Positions 63,716 to 64,000 of a stretch of DNA of 64,000 nt are shown here, in pieces. The DNA comes from Apostichopus japonicus (lineage: Eukaryota; Echinodermata; Holothuroidea; Aspidochirotida; Stichopodidae): contig NC_092566.1 of the NCBI RefSeq assembly GCF_037975245.1, positions 17,455,001-17,519,000 of the forward strand. The letters run 5' to 3'. A program made the position numbers and the translations under genes. Under the pieces are notes generated by a model. That model searched no databases and was not told the DNA's origin. It was given only the letters and a program-made list of their open reading frames with translations. How positions within the stretch are numbered: position 1 is the first letter of the stretch; every line of letters starts with the position of its first letter.

Positions 63716-64000
63716 CTGTAATGAGCAAAGGTAGCGACATTCAAATCAATGTACATTGTCACTGAGGCAAAAGTGCTATATTCAACTAGTAGAGTTTAGT
63801 GAGTATTTACTCAGCTTTCAGTGTTCCTGAGTTATTTGTGCTTATTTAACTATGAGTGTTACTGAGCCATCAATGCTATGGGCATGCTTTCTCAATAATC
63901 AGAATTACTGAGTAAAGAAGCTACCCAAATCTTATCGCTCTCAAATGATCTTCCAAACCTAGCTGTTAAACTATATTTCCAACCAAAACTCAAATATCAG

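Overview
This is eukaryotic nuclear DNA from an animal: AT-rich, intron-dense and full of transposons. Every gene has short exons with GT/AG borders, and there is no operon structure. The gene families present (M14 carboxypeptidase E-like, sorbin/SH3 adaptor, Ly6/uPAR) are metazoan. The repeats (tRNA-type SINE with a TATATAGCGCTT tail, many hAT miniature elements, TACTGTA-rich introns, AGGCCTA motifs) suggest a marine invertebrate deuterostome. An echinoderm, possibly a sea cucumber, is my best guess, but this is inference only.

Layout. 1-2.7 kb: TA-rich arrays, then a 324-bp tandem satellite. 2.7-7.3 kb: repeat debris with a LINE 3' fragment. 7.35-21.9 kb (minus): a complete seven-exon carboxypeptidase E-like gene of 459 aa, with all catalytic residues and with all splice phases consistent. 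22.6-23.9 kb: a hAT element with a transposase relic. 24.95-30.44 kb: two head-to-head paralogs of an unrecognised ~214-aa protein. The left copy (minus) is intact and carries a hAT element in its intron. The right copy (plus) is broken by one 212-bp SINE/LINE-tail insertion flanked by a 5-bp duplication. 31.9-35.4 kb (minus): a three-coding-exon Ly6/uPAR-like, probably GPI-anchored, 140-aa protein whose second coding intron is almost entirely a GAT/GAC microsatellite. 33.2-40.1 kb: further hAT elements with perfect 8-bp target duplications, some nested. 40.5-46.0 kb: AT-rich sequence with a 48-bp minisatellite, probably 3' UTR or intergenic. 46.0-63.7 kb (minus): the 3' part of a sorbin/vinexin (SORBS/CAP/ponsin) family adaptor gene with three C-terminal SH3 domains and a giant ~4-kb acidic exon. 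The 5' end of this gene lies beyond the window.

The genes do not form one pathway. The most unusual observations are: (i) the broken inverted gene pair; (ii) a ~90-bp box near the right end of seven hAT-like insertions, with a hairpin that shows one compensatory change, all in one orientation; (iii) two tiny perfect palindromes, each flanked by a 7-bp GTKTAAC direct repeat; (iv) three SUMO-interaction-like motifs in the giant SORBS exon; (v) an intron made almost wholly of a microsatellite. Exon borders were worked out by hand from splice signals and reading-frame continuity. No database or transcript was consulted.
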